From: Streptomyces sp. NBC_01549
Lineage (GTDB): Bacteria; Actinomycetota; Actinomycetes; Streptomycetales; Streptomycetaceae
Assembly (NCBI RefSeq): GCF_026339955.1
Contig: NZ_JAPEPW010000003.1
Span: forward strand, 806,001 to 870,000
Length of the DNA stretch: 64,000 nucleotides
Direction of reading: 5' to 3'
The notes below the pieces were generated by a model. It did not search any database, had not been told where the DNA came from, and saw nothing but the letters and a program-made list of their open reading frames with translations. The position numbers and the translations under genes were made by a program. Every line of letters starts with the position of its first letter. Position 1 is the stretch's first letter. Below, piece by piece: positions 51,011-59,894 of this stretch.

Positions 51011-51793
51011 TCACTTGTTATTTCCGCCGGGACGTGAGCTGTGGATGTACTGGTCGGCCCAGGCGCTGATGATGTGAGCGGCTCGCTGCGCTTGTCCTCG
51101 TGCGGTCAGGAAATGGTCTGCTCCTTCGAGCGACACGAAACTTCGCGGGTGTCGTGCCTCGCGGAAGATCTCCCCGGCGTTGGCGATGTCGACGGTGTTG
51201 TCGGTAGGCGAATGCATGACGAGTAGCGGCAGGTGCAACTCGCGTATCCGGTCACGTAGGCGAGCTTGGTGGACGTCGTCGACGAAGGCACGCTTGAGGA
51301 CCAGGGTCCTCCCGCCGACGAACCACTCGTGCGATCCTTCACTGAGAACGCGTTCCGTGACCGCGTCGTACTGTCTCTCGACGTGGCTGGGGTCGGCAGG
51401 TGCCCCGATCGTGGCGACCGCGCGGACGCCGGTTACCTCGGCCGCTGCGGCGATGGCGGCGGCGCCTCCCCACGAGTGTCCCACCAGCAGGTCTGCTGGA
51501 GTTCCTCGCTCTGCCATCAAAGTTGCTGCACGGACGGTGTCCTGGACCTTGATGGTGAAGGAACCGTCCCCCCAGTCGCCGTCGGAGTCTTGGATCCCGA
51601 GGTTGTCGTAGCGCAGCATCCCGATCCCCTCGCGTGCCAGCTGCTTGCTGACACGCGAGGCGGCTGGCGAGTCCTTGCCGAGTGTGAATCCGTGGACGAA
51701 GACTCCCCAGCCCCGGATCTCGCCTTCTGGCAGGTCGATCGACCCGGCCAGTTCGGGGCCGACGACGCTCTTGAATCTCACTTTTTCAGTCAT
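51011..51793 (-). CDS. Alpha/beta hydrolase
   Basis: The ATG at 51793 gives 260 residues with no signal peptide. The fold shows the oxyanion loop WGVFVHGFTLGKDS, the nucleophile elbow in LLVGHSWGGAAAIAAAA (Ser of GHSWGG), the acid in LLVMHSPTDNTVD and the His in LEGADHFLT. It resembles serine-hydrolase (esterase-like) proteins often fused to OsmC in other bacteria. The substrate is unknown. The next upstream gene on the same strand, the FMN glutamate-synthase-like gene, ends about 130 bases before it, so co-transcription is possible. Confidence 0.82.
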   Translation of the reverse strand: MTEKVRFKSVVGPELAGSIDLPEGEIRGWGVFVHGFTLGKDSPAASRVSKQLAREGIGMLRYDNLGIQDSDGDWGDGSFTIKVQDTVRAATLMAERGTPADLLVGHSWGGAAAIAAAAEVTGVRAVATIGAPADPSHVERQYDAVTERVLSEGSHEWFVGGRTLVLKRAFVDDVHQARLRDRIRELHLPLLVMHSPTDNTVDIANAGEIFREARHPRSFVSLEGADHFLTARGQAQRAAHIISAWADQYIHSSRPGGNNK

Positions 51794-51924
51794 GTTGTGA
51801 TCGCCTCGGCATGGACTGGTCGTGGGGTGAGGGCAGGCGGGCGGGTGAGGGCGACACCGGCTAGTGCCACGCTCGTGCTCCACGCAGGGGAACCTTGCGC
51901 GCGGTGCTCGTCGCTGTCGGCGCG

Positions 51925-53469
51925 TCAGACGGCCGGCTTGTGGACTGCGGAAGGCTTGGTGGTGAGCAGTGCCGTGATCTCATCGGCGAGGTGTGGGCCG
52001 AGCTCGCCCCAGCCGTCCTTGTAGCCATAGACGCCGGCCAGGGCGCGGGCCTCGTAGTCGCCATTCATGATCTCGATGTCGTTGGCTGTGATGAGTGCCG
52101 GGTGGGCGACGCCGACGGCCGCCGAAACTTTGATCAGCTCCTGGCGCAGGGTGCGCAGGTAGACAGCGGCCCGGGTGGCCTTCGAGGTCGGGTCGAGGCC
52201 GCGGGCCAGCCACGGGTTCTGGGTGGCGATGCCGGTGGGACACGTGTCGGTGTGGCATTTCAGCGACTGGATGCAGCCGATGGACAGCATCGCCTCACGG
52301 GCCACGTTGATCATGTCGGCACCCAGAGCGAAGGCGACCGCTGCGTTCTCGGGCAGGCCGAGCTTGCCGGAGCCGATGAAGGTCAGCTCGTCGGTCAGCC
52401 CCAGCTCGGCGAAGGTGCCGTAGACCCGGGAGAAGCCCATCCGGAACGGCAGCGAAACCGAGTCGGCGAAGATCCGCGGCGCCGCCCCGGTGCCGCCCTC
52501 GCCGCCGTCGACGGTCACGAAGTCGACACCACGGTCACCCCGCGCCATCAGCGTGGCCAGTTCCCGCCAGAAACCCATCTCCCCCACCGCGCTCTTGACC
52601 CCGACCGGCAGACCGGTCTCGGTGGCGATCAGCTCGACGAAGTCGAGCATCGAGTCGACGTCGCTGAACGCGCTGTGCCGCGACGGGGACGCACAGTCCT
52701 TGCCGACCGGGATGCCGCGGATACCGGCGATCTCCGGGGTCACCTTTGCACCCGGCAGCAGCCCGCCCAGCCCCGGCTTGGCGCCCTGGGAGAGCTTGAT
52801 CTCTATCGCCCTGACCGGGGCACCGGAGACCACCTCCTTGAGCTTGTCGAGGTTGAAGCTCCCGTCCTCGTTGCGGCAGCCGAAGTACGCCGTCCCGATC
52901 TGAAGGACGAGGTCGCCGCCGTTGCGATGGTACGGCGAGAGACCGCCCTCGCCCGTGTTGTGCATCGTGCCCGCCAGCGCCGCCCCCTTGTTGAGCGCCG
53001 TGATGGCCGCGCCGGAGAGCGATCCGAAGCTCATCGCCGAGATGTTCACCACACTTGCCGGCCGGAACGCCTTGGCCCGCCCGCGTGGCCCGCCCAGCAC
53101 CTTGGCCGAGGGCAGTGGCGCCTGCGGGTCGTGCGCGTCGGGCAGAGGACCGGCGAACGTGTGCTGCTTCAGGTAGGCGTGCCCCTGCACGTGCTCGACG
53201 TCGACTTCGGTTCCGAACCCGAAGTAGTTGTTCTCCTCCTTCGCCGACGCATAGAGCCAGGCGCGCTGGTCACGGCTGAACGGGCGCTCCTCCTCGTTGG
53301 AGGTCACGATGTACTGCCGCAGCTCCGGCCCGATCGTCTCCAACAGGTACCGGGCGTGCCCGATCACCGGGAAGTTCCGGAGCAGTGCGTGCCTCTTCTG
53401 AATGAGGTCGTGGGCAGCCAGCAGCGCCACTGCTGTTGCGGCGGCCGCGCCGATCCTCCGGGTGTGCAT
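51925..53469 (-). CDS. FMN-binding glutamate-synthase-like protein
   Basis: Two ATGs (53475 and 53469) follow GAGGAGGA; 53469 has the better spacing and gives 514 residues. A short N-terminal helix (AAAATAVALLAAHDL) may anchor it to the membrane. The rest is a GltB-type TIM barrel with FMN sites: VVNISAMSFGSLSGAAITAL, NTGEGGLSPYH, IEIKLSQGAKPGLGG, VDGGEGGTGAAP and GSGKLGLPENAAVAFALGAD. A Cys cluster for 3Fe-4S (GCIQSLKCHTDTCPTG) is present. The glutaminase domain of true glutamate synthase is absent. Such stand-alone proteins have no settled substrate. The gene is intact. A MITE lies about 120 bases upstream. Confidence 0.85.
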   Translation of the reverse strand: MHTRRIGAAAATAVALLAAHDLIQKRHALLRNFPVIGHARYLLETIGPELRQYIVTSNEEERPFSRDQRAWLYASAKEENNYFGFGTEVDVEHVQGHAYLKQHTFAGPLPDAHDPQAPLPSAKVLGGPRGRAKAFRPASVVNISAMSFGSLSGAAITALNKGAALAGTMHNTGEGGLSPYHRNGGDLVLQIGTAYFGCRNEDGSFNLDKLKEVVSGAPVRAIEIKLSQGAKPGLGGLLPGAKVTPEIAGIRGIPVGKDCASPSRHSAFSDVDSMLDFVELIATETGLPVGVKSAVGEMGFWRELATLMARGDRGVDFVTVDGGEGGTGAAPRIFADSVSLPFRMGFSRVYGTFAELGLTDELTFIGSGKLGLPENAAVAFALGADMINVAREAMLSIGCIQSLKCHTDTCPTGIATQNPWLARGLDPTSKATRAAVYLRTLRQELIKVSAAVGVAHPALITANDIEIMNGDYEARALAGVYGYKDGWGELGPHLADEITALLTTKPSAVHKPAV

Positions 53470-53586
53470 GAACATTCCTCCTCGATGCACGACTCCATCG
53501 CCGTGCGGTGGAGTCGTTGTGTCGTGTTGGGCGTTGGGCGGCGGGCACGGCCAAGCGGGCATCAGCATCCGCCGAAGAATGCGAAA

Positions 53587-53808
53587 GGGTGCAGATCTTT
53601 TGAGGGTGTCTGGCACGAGCGTGACCTGCGGGTTCGTGATCCAGCAGGGCTACGCCGTGTCAGTTACGCCCGGCCGTACGGCGCCGACGCGGATCAACGG
53701 GTGCTGTGAGAGACAGACGGGCAGGTCGGCCGCGATGGGCTTCGTGGGACGATGAACTCGATCCGTACAAAACCGCAGGTGGGCCAGACCCTCAAAAGAT
53801 CTGCACCC
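53587..53808. mobile_element. MITE, 222 bp, with 21-bp terminal repeats and 9-bp target duplication
   Basis: The ends are 21-bp perfect inverted repeats (53587-53607 and the complement of 53788-53808; outermost bases GGGTGCAGATCTTTTGAGGG). AATGCGAAA flanks both sides (53578-53586 and 53809-53817). The interior has no open frame of note. It must be moved by a transposase encoded elsewhere; no element in this window has matching ends. Confidence 0.88.
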
Positions 53809-54003
53809 AATGCGAAATGACGTTTCGGTCAGGCTCACTCGCAGGCGCCGGGTCCGCGTATTCCGCAGGGGCTGCGGGGCTTTGGGGCCAAGTGGGCTCA
53901 CCACGAGCGCAGGACGGCGACGCGGGCCCGTGATCCGCCCTGGGCACAAGCCGCCGGTTGCCGACGCAGGGGCGACGCACCTGAGTGTGCTCCGGGCGAG
54001 CAC

Positions 54004-54468
54004 TCAGCGGCGGGTGCCCTCCCCTGAGCGGTCCGAGTATGTCTGGATGCTGCGGCGCCAGTCGTTCACAAAGTGCCGATGACCGAGTTCGCCGGAGTGG
54101 ACGAACATCGCCAACTGATTCTCGATCCAGGGGTCGAAGTGCAGCAGTTGGTCTTCCACCCAAGGGACAAAGGGCCCACTCGCTATTCGGTACGTGCCAG
54201 TGTGACCGTGGCCGTCGTCATACAGGCTGCCGTAGTCCTGGTCACCGCGGTCATGGAGCCGCTGACCGTGAGCATGGGCGCCACGGTCGTGACGTATGCC
54301 GTGGAGGCCTACGGTCTTCGTGTCCGCGGTCAGGACGGTCTGGGCAGGGGTGGGCCCGCTGTCCCGCGAAGTGGCCGCAGTCGCGGAGCCGCCGACGGTG
54401 AGGAGAGCGCCTCCGGCGAGTGCGGCAGAAACGCTTACGGTCGCGATACGCCGCACGAGCTTCTTCAC
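54004..54468 (-). CDS. Small secreted protein, His/Asp/Gly-rich
   Basis: The GTG at 54468 is preceded by GAGGAGGAAAG, a near-ideal ribosome site. It has 154 residues. The signal peptide is about 1-32 (KKLVRRIATVSVSAALAGGA, then a TATAA-like A-x-A cleavage region). The mature part is rich in His, Gly and Asp (HDRGAHAHGQRLHDRGDQDY), followed by a Trp-containing block (FVPWVEDQLLHFDPWIENQL). His-rich stretches could bind metal. No family is recognised. The opposite strand also has open frames, but without such signals. Confidence 0.7.
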   Translation of the reverse strand: MKKLVRRIATVSVSAALAGGALLTVGGSATAATSRDSGPTPAQTVLTADTKTVGLHGIRHDRGAHAHGQRLHDRGDQDYGSLYDDGHGHTGTYRIASGPFVPWVEDQLLHFDPWIENQLAMFVHSGELGHRHFVNDWRRSIQTYSDRSGEGTRR

Positions 54469-54630
54469 AGTCTTTCCTCCTCGCACTGTCCGCCGCTCCG
54501 TGCCTGCTGACGGCGGACGCCCCGTTGTCTTGGCCCTGGCAAAGTTACGCACCCATACATAGTTGAACAATAAACTTGATGCGTGAAGTAAATCACCCGA
54601 ATGACCCGGAATAAAGGAGAGCGATCAACC

Positions 54631-54771
54631 ATGGCTGGCTTTCAGTCAGCCGCACGGAACCTCGGCGCCACGGTGCGCCGCCGAGCCGGCGTTGCTGCTC
54701 GGACGGCGGCGCGCCAAAGCATGCCTTCTCAGAGGGCGTTTGATCTAGGTGGATTGCCCTTTATCTGCTAG
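54631..54771 (+). pseudogene. Start of an unknown gene, cut off by an IS5 remnant
   Basis: The ATG at 54631 follows AAAGGAGAGCG. The first about 30 codons (MAGFQSAARNLGATVRRRAG) are basic and alanine-rich. From about 54727 the DNA is the end of the IS5 remnant (AGAGGGCGTTTGATC), so the last codons and the stop at 54771 are foreign. The original downstream part is not in place. Confidence 0.45.
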
Positions 54772-55203
54772 TAAGTTCCTCGCCAGGTGTGTGTCGTCTC
54801 GTCCGTTATGCGCTTGGTGAGGTTGTCGATCGAGGCGACGTGGATCATGGTCTCGGAGCTGGCGCGCAGGGTCTCGTAGTCTCGGGCGAGGCGCCGGTGC
54901 AGCATGATCCAGCCAATACTTCGCTCGACAACCCAGCGCCTTTTGACCACGTGGAAGCCGCGAACTCCGGGGTTTCTGTTGACGACTTCGACGTCGATTC
55001 CGAGGCTGGCGCCGTGCTCGATAACGGCGTTCTTGAAGCCGGTGTCGACCCAGCTCTTGGAGATTGGTCAGGTAGGTTTTCTTGGCCTGGTCGAGGAGCT
55101 GGATTCCGACGGCGTTCTCGGACAGGCTCGCGGCGGTGACGGTCACAGCGAGGACGAGTCCGATCGTGCCGGTGAGGATGCCCCGTTTCCTGCCGACGAC
55201 ACC
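54768..55203 (-). pseudogene. IS5-family transposase, C-terminal half
   Basis: Minus-strand blocks: GRKRGILTGTIGLVLAVTVT, SENAVGIQLLDQAKKTY, then after a one-base shift WVDTGFKNAVIEHGASLGID (second catalytic Asp), and VVKRRWVVERSIGWIMLHRR (Glu), ending KRITDETTHTWRGTY. The N-terminal half with the first Asp is replaced upstream by an IS701 fragment on the other strand at about 55218. Confidence 0.8.
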
Positions 55204-55217
55204 TCTTCCTGCCCGCT

Positions 55218-55900
55218 GCATGGCGGCTGTTCCTGCCCGAAGAGTGGGCGTCCGACACCGTTCGCATGGACCTCACGCGCATACCAGCAGACGTCACGCA
55301 CCGCGAGAAGTGGCGCCTCGCCCTGGACATGCTCGCGGCGCTCGCCGGCTGGGGCATGAAGCCGCCGGTCGTGGTGGCCGACGCCGCGGCACCAACGCTC
55401 ACCTGCGGACGCGCTGTGCAAGCGCGGACTTGCCCACGTCCTGGCCGTCCGCTCGGACGTGAGCGCCCACCCTTTCGAGACGAAGCCCGTCGCGCCGGCC
55501 CGCAACGGGGCCACCGGCTGCTGGCCCCAACCCCGCTACCGGCAGACCGCACCGTCGGTGGCAGTCCTGGCCGCCGCCCTCGGACAGGAGGCATTCACCC
55601 CTGTGACCTGACGACACGGCTCGAGAGGGGAGTTACGCTCCCGCTTCGCTGCCGTGCGCGTGCGCCCGGCCGGCAAAGCCGTCGAGCGCCCCATCAAAGC
55701 CGCGGCCTCGGCCCAACAGGGTCGGTGGGACGGGATCCTGCCCGCCTGCTGGCTGCTGATCGAATGACCCGCCGACGCCGAAGCGCCGACCGATTACTGG
55801 CTGTCCAACCTGCCGGCCGACAACCCGGTCGCCGACCTTGCCCGTCCGGCCAAGGTCCGCTGGCGCATTGAGCACGACTACCGCGAACACTTGGATTTGG
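55218..55900 (+). pseudogene. IS701-family transposase, degenerate
   Basis: Plus-strand blocks in at least three phases with in-frame stops: WRLFLPEEWASDTVRMDLTR, ADVTHREKWRLALDMLAALA, GWGMKPPVVVADA (catalytic Asp), then LAVRSDVSAHPFETKPVAPA, KAVERPIKAAASAQQGRWDG and DYWLSNLPADNPVADLARPA, ending VRWRIEHDYRE, the Glu region. Both ends are missing. It is distinct from the copy at 34689-35866. Confidence 0.75.
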
Positions 55901-56019
55901 GCCAGCGCAGGCCACGTGCCGCCGGTTGTGTTCGGCCCCGCCGGGGCGGCCGCCTGCTCGTCCCGCCCGGACCGTCGCTGAGCACCGGCGGCAGTCGGTA
56001 TAGGCCGTTCACAGGATCC

Positions 56020-56223
56020 TGCGCACCCGGTCACCCCCTCCTGCTCTACACCGACGGCCTGGTCGAACGCCGCCACGAGGACATCGACGGCTCCCTGTGC
56101 CGCCTCACCGCCGCGGCAGTCACAGCCCCCGGAGACCTCCTGGATCTGCTGCTCGCCGAGATCGTCCGGGACGACCCTGCGGACGACATCGCCCTGATCG
56201 CTGCCCGTCCGGGCCGACAGTGA
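56020..56223 (+). pseudogene. PP2C (SpoIIE/RsbU-type) phosphatase tail
   Basis: The last about 65 codons before the stop at 56223 read CAPGHPLLLYTDGLVERR, then LLDLLLAEIVRDDPADDIAL and IAARPG. This is the C-terminal end of PP2C-type phosphatases, with the metal-binding TDGLVE and DDPADDIAL motifs. The catalytic N-terminal half, and any PAS/GAF sensor, are missing; the upstream DNA is the IS701 remnant. Intact proteins dephosphorylate anti-anti-sigma factors. Confidence 0.7.
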
Positions 56224-56281
56224 CCGACCTGGCTGGCCGCCGCAGCCGTGACGCTTCCCGTCGGCCGCCGCTCCCGATCCC

Positions 56282-57196
56282 TCACACAGCCGCGGGCGGG
56301 AGCTCCGCCCGCGCGGGACGGACGGCCTGGATGTCCAGCTCGATACGGATGGTGGTGCCGATGGCGGCGATGCCGTGGGCGAGCATCTTCTGCCAGGTGA
56401 GGGTGAAGTCCTCGCGGTGCAGTTCGGTGACAGCCTTGCAGGCCGCCCGGGGCTCGCCCTCCATACCGATGCCCAGACCCAGGTAGGTGGTATCCAGCTT
56501 CACGGTGCGGGCGATGCCGTGCAGTTCCAGTACCCCGGTCACCTCCCAGTGGGAGCCGCCGCGGTGTACGAAGTCGCCGCCGCTGAAGAGCAGGTACGGG
56601 TGGGTGGCGACGTCGAGGAAGTCCAGCGAGCGCAGGTGGTTGTCGCGCATTTGGACGCCTGTGTCGATGCTGTCGGCCTCGATGGAGACCTCGATCTGGG
56701 AGTCCCGCATCCGCTCGGCTATCCACAGGCTGCCGGAGAAGCGGTTGAACCGGCCGTGGATCTCGGCCAATCCGATGTGCCGGGCGACGAACCGGACCGC
56801 GGTGTGGTCCGGGTCGATGTCCCAGCGGCCCGGTTCCGGGACCGGTGGGAGCGAGGCGGCGATCATCTCGATCACCCCGGCCGAGGCTCTCCCACCCGGA
56901 AGCACCCGAACAGGGACACGACGTGGCTGAAAACCGTCGCAGACCACCGACAGGTGATAGTCGCCGGGCGGCAGGGCGGCGGTGAACAACCCGTATACGT
57001 CGGTGCGGCCCTCCGTCACGGTATGCCCCGCCTGATCCAGGACGGTGACCGCAGCCTGCATCGGCAGCCTGACGGGGTCCACAACCTGGCACTCGGCCCG
57101 GCCCGCCCCCTCGGGCAGCGTGAGGCCCCCACGCCCGACCACTCCGCCGCCCCTGATGTCCTTGGTTCGTCGCCGCCTTAGAAGGGTGGTGAGCAT
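56282..57196 (-). CDS. YceI-family protein with N-terminal carboxypeptidase-regulatory-like domain
   Basis: The ATG at 57196, with GAAAGGCG ahead, gives 304 residues and is preferred to the TTG at 57229. Residues about 35-115 form a small beta-sandwich like CarboxypepD_reg/Cna-B (AAVTVLDQAGHTVTEGRTDV, PPGDYHLSVVCDGFQPRRVP). Residues about 125-295 are a YceI lipocalin-like barrel: RWDIDPDHTAVRFVARHIGL, VSIEADSIDTGVQMRDNHLR, FDVATHPY-like HPYLLFSGGDF and TWQKMLAHGIAAIGTTIRIE. YceI barrels bind isoprenoid or lipid-like ligands. There is no signal peptide, so it is probably cytoplasmic. It is intact and flanked by phosphatase remnants on both sides. Confidence 0.88.
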   Translation of the reverse strand: MLTTLLRRRRTKDIRGGGVVGRGGLTLPEGAGRAECQVVDPVRLPMQAAVTVLDQAGHTVTEGRTDVYGLFTAALPPGDYHLSVVCDGFQPRRVPVRVLPGGRASAGVIEMIAASLPPVPEPGRWDIDPDHTAVRFVARHIGLAEIHGRFNRFSGSLWIAERMRDSQIEVSIEADSIDTGVQMRDNHLRSLDFLDVATHPYLLFSGGDFVHRGGSHWEVTGVLELHGIARTVKLDTTYLGLGIGMEGEPRAACKAVTELHREDFTLTWQKMLAHGIAAIGTTIRIELDIQAVRPARAELPPAAV

Positions 57197-57319
57197 TCCC
57201 GCGCCTTTCGTCGTCGTATCCGAAATCAAGCCACCCTGTCAGGCTTTACATGTTCCCTACCATGAATGCTCGCGGTACGGACCGGTAACGGTCCGTACCA
57301 GAGGTCCTGCGGAACGTGC

Positions 57320-57840
57320 GGGTCAATGGGCCAGGTGTTCCCCGCGGTGAGAGAGTCGCCGGCTGTCGGTCCGTCGTGGCTGAGGTACGGTACGGCCCGG
57401 ATGATCTTCCCGTCGGCATGCGGCGGGTGCCCCAGCGCCGGGTGAACTGGGAGATCAGGAACAGGCCCCGGCCTCCGTCGTCACTCGCGCGGGGGTGGCG
57501 CAGGTGCGGTCAGGTGCTGCTGGCACGAAGACCTCGCAGATCAGGGTGCGTTCCAGAGTCAGCCGGGCCCAACGCGTGCCGGATGGCGTTGGTGACAAGT
57601 TCACTGACGACGAGTTCGGCAGTCAAGGCCAGCTCTGCCAGCCCCCAGGAGTCGAGTTGGCGGGCGGCCATCTCGCGGGCCCGGGCGACGACGGCGGGGT
57701 CGCTGGGAAATTCCACGAGGCGACGTGCGCGGTGTCCAGGCCACGGGCTCGGACCAGGAGCAGGGCCGCCTCGTCGAAGACCGGCCGGGTGGGTGCAAGG
57801 CCGTCGACGACGGTCCGGCACGACCGGTCTGTCCTGTCCA
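57320..57840 (-). pseudogene. PP2C phosphatase/HATPase fusion, C-terminal remnant, frameshifted
   Basis: Minus-strand blocks: RPVFDEAALLLVRARGLDTA (end of a PP2C domain), then in a second phase VEFPSDPAVVARAREMAARQ and LALTAELVVSELVTNAIRHA, the N-box of the RsbW-like ATPase. After another shift, LRHPRASDDGGRGLFLISQF gives the G-box. This is the Streptomyces layout of a phosphatase with a C-terminal anti-sigma-type kinase domain. At least two frameshifts separate the parts and the N-terminal domain is missing. The gene is dead. It may come from the same family as the fragment at 56020-56223. Confidence 0.7.
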
Positions 57841-58506
57841 TGGAGGGTGGTGACGCGCAGGTCTCGGCTGAGGGATCTTGAAATGGGTGAGGACCTTCTG
57901 GCCTGGTGTGGATTGCGACATCTGCACCTGCGACCAGAAAGGCCCTCGTGCGACACCGCGATGCACCCCCGACGGAGAGACCGCCGGTGGTCGGTGGAAG
58001 GCGCCGTGCCGGGGTTTCTCGTTCAGCAGGGCAGCGAGCCCTTTCGGAGCCATCCGGGGCCCGGACCGTCGACCTCGGCGCCCAGATCCTCCGGCAGCAT
58101 CTTGAGGGCGGTCGCGGCCTCGCTGAGGCGGCCGCCCAATCTGTGGCCGTACCAGAGGTAAACCCATCCAACAGATGAAAGCCCCGATGGGGTTGAAGAA
58201 TGGCCACGTTGTGCTTGAATCGTAAACGACTCGGCCGGGCTCTGTGCGCCATGGCGCGCAGAGCCCGGCCGAGTCGTTTACGAGCGTGCAGTACTGGCCG
58301 GAGCCGACGATCTCGGCCCGCCCCGCCCCGATCAGAACGCACCGCGGGGCCCCAGCGCCCTCCTGACCGGAGGGCCGTGTGCCGCTTCCGCGCCGAGACC
58401 AGCACGGCACCGAGGACTCAGGCGTGAGCGTCCGTGACACCACTGCGTAGGGCACACCGTGCTCGCGGTTCCTCCCGCCCGTCACACATGAGCAAAGGAT
58501 GCTCCC
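57841..58506. other. Low-information region with a long palindrome
   Basis: About 660 bases. Several minus frames are open but none has a clear start or family match; parts may be decayed coding DNA upstream of the phosphatase remnant. The 62-bp palindrome is described separately. The last 20 bases hold the ribosome site (AAAGGATG) of the MHYT gene. Confidence 0.4.
58221..58282. repeat. 62-bp near-perfect palindrome
   Basis: The two 31-base halves (58221-58251 and 58252-58282) are reverse complements with one mismatch (T at 58245). The centre is GCGCCATGGCGC. As RNA or cruciform DNA it would make one very stable hairpin. It has no T-run on either side. It could be a bidirectional terminator, a protein-binding site or the scar of an inverted duplication. 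Confidence 0.9.
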
Positions 58507-59343
58507 ATGACCGCCACCGTTTCCAACTTCTACTACGGGGCCGTGACGCCGATTGCGGCCTATCTGATGGCCTGCCTGGGAGCGGCCCTCGGGCTGCGGT
58601 GCACGACGCGGTCGCTGCGGCGCACGCATCAGCACCGAAGAGCCCTTTGGCTGATGCTGGGCGCAGTGTCGATGGGCTGCGGCATATGGACCATGCACTT
58701 CATCGCCATGATGGGTTTCAGTGTCGAGGGCGCCCTGGTCAGCTACGACTGGACGACGACGCTGATCAGTCTTGGTGTCGCGATCGTGTTCGTCGCCATC
58801 GGAGTCTTCCTCGTCGGCTATCGGGGCTCGTCGCCGGGGAACCTCGGTGTGGCGGGCGTCGTCACCGGTCTGGGCGTGGCCGCCATGCACTACATCGGGA
58901 TGGCCGCCATGGATATGGACGGGACTCTGCAGTATGACGTGCGGACTGCGGTGCTATCCGTGTTGATCGCCGTCGTGGCCTCCGTCGCCGCCCTGTGGGC
59001 GGCGGTATCCGTTCACGGGGTGTGGTCGAGTCTGATGGCGAGCCTCGTCATGGGGGTGGCCGTGACCGGTATGCACTACACCGGCATGGCCGCTGTCGCG
59101 GTTCATCTCAGCCACGCGACTTCGACCCCGCAGTCGTCCGCCGGTCTGCTGTCGTTTCTCCTGCTCATGCTTGTCGGCCCCCTCGCAGTCCTCGTAATCG
59201 CCGCCGTGATCGTCTTCTTCGACCCCGACATCATGCTCGGGGACGGCGAGTGGAATCCAGCAGCGCCCACGCCGCGAAATGCTGACGCCACCGCCACCAC
59301 ACAGCCGGTGGCCCAGACCCCACGCACACACGGCTGGCAGTAA
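58507..59343 (+). CDS. MHYT-domain integral membrane sensor
   Basis: 278 residues from ATG 58507. Seven hydrophobic helices carry the MHYT signatures: WTMHFIAMMGFSVEG, AAMHYIGMAAMDMDG and TGMHYTGMAAVAVHL. Each Met-His pair may hold a copper ion and sense O2, CO or NO. In other bacteria the MHYT unit is fused to GGDEF/EAL or kinase domains. Here the protein stops after a short Pro/Thr/Ala tail, so it is a stand-alone sensor or transporter-like unit, a form that is common in Streptomyces. No partner gene is adjacent. Confidence 0.9.
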   Translation: MTATVSNFYYGAVTPIAAYLMACLGAALGLRCTTRSLRRTHQHRRALWLMLGAVSMGCGIWTMHFIAMMGFSVEGALVSYDWTTTLISLGVAIVFVAIGVFLVGYRGSSPGNLGVAGVVTGLGVAAMHYIGMAAMDMDGTLQYDVRTAVLSVLIAVVASVAALWAAVSVHGVWSSLMASLVMGVAVTGMHYTGMAAVAVHLSHATSTPQSSAGLLSFLLLMLVGPLAVLVIAAVIVFFDPDIMLGDGEWNPAAPTPRNADATATTQPVAQTPRTHGWQ

Positions 59344-59459
59344 TGGGGTCGGGGTCGGCTTCACGCAAGGCGCGCAGGGGGCCGGGCGCGCGGTCGACGA
59401 GCAGGTCGATGATGTCTCTCCCCTCGTGGAGATCCTAACTGCAGGGGAAGTTGGGAGCC

Positions 59460-59870
59460 ATGTCGGAAAGGCGACCGAAGTCCGGTCCAGAGTTCCGTGA
59501 GGGGGCTGCCCGGATCGTCACGGAGACCGGCAAGACGATCGCCGAGTTCGCCGAAGGCCTCGGGATCAACGAAACCACCGTGGCGAGTTGGGTCTCCGCC
59601 CCCGCCGTACGGGGACGGCGCCGGCTGGCGGGAGTGACGAGCCGGAGCGGCTACAGCGGGATAGCGCCCAGCTCAAGCGGGACAACAAGGAACTGGTTAT
59701 GGAGCGTGCTTCCTAAAAAGCTGCATGGTCCCGTGGGTGAAGTAGCCGTGGCGGACCGGCTCAAGTGGTCGGGTGATCAGCGACTTCAGGAAACGAGCAC
59801 GGCATCTCGCACCGCGTCTGCTGGTCGAGGCGGGCTTCGCGCACGTCGGCCCAGGCCCTGTGTCCCTGAA
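59460..59870 (+). pseudogene. IS3-family OrfA/OrfB remnant
   Basis: From ATG 59460 the N-terminal helix-turn-helix of OrfA is clear (SGPEFREGAARIVTETGKTI, then AEFAEGLGINETTVASWVS). The frame then shifts; ERLQRDSAQLKRDNKELVME can be read in another phase. Further on, EHGISHRV is the start of OrfB. The rest of OrfB is missing because the IS630 element begins at 59895. It differs from the intact IS3 at 28421-32100. Confidence 0.7.
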
Positions 59871-59894
59871 GAGTCTCCCGTCTGTAGGTGGCGT

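Noticed and set aside
50631..51077. Plus-strand 148-codon frame after the dehydrogenase
   Set aside because: Starts within the putative terminator hairpin, overlaps the hydrolase gene, and has no ribosome site.
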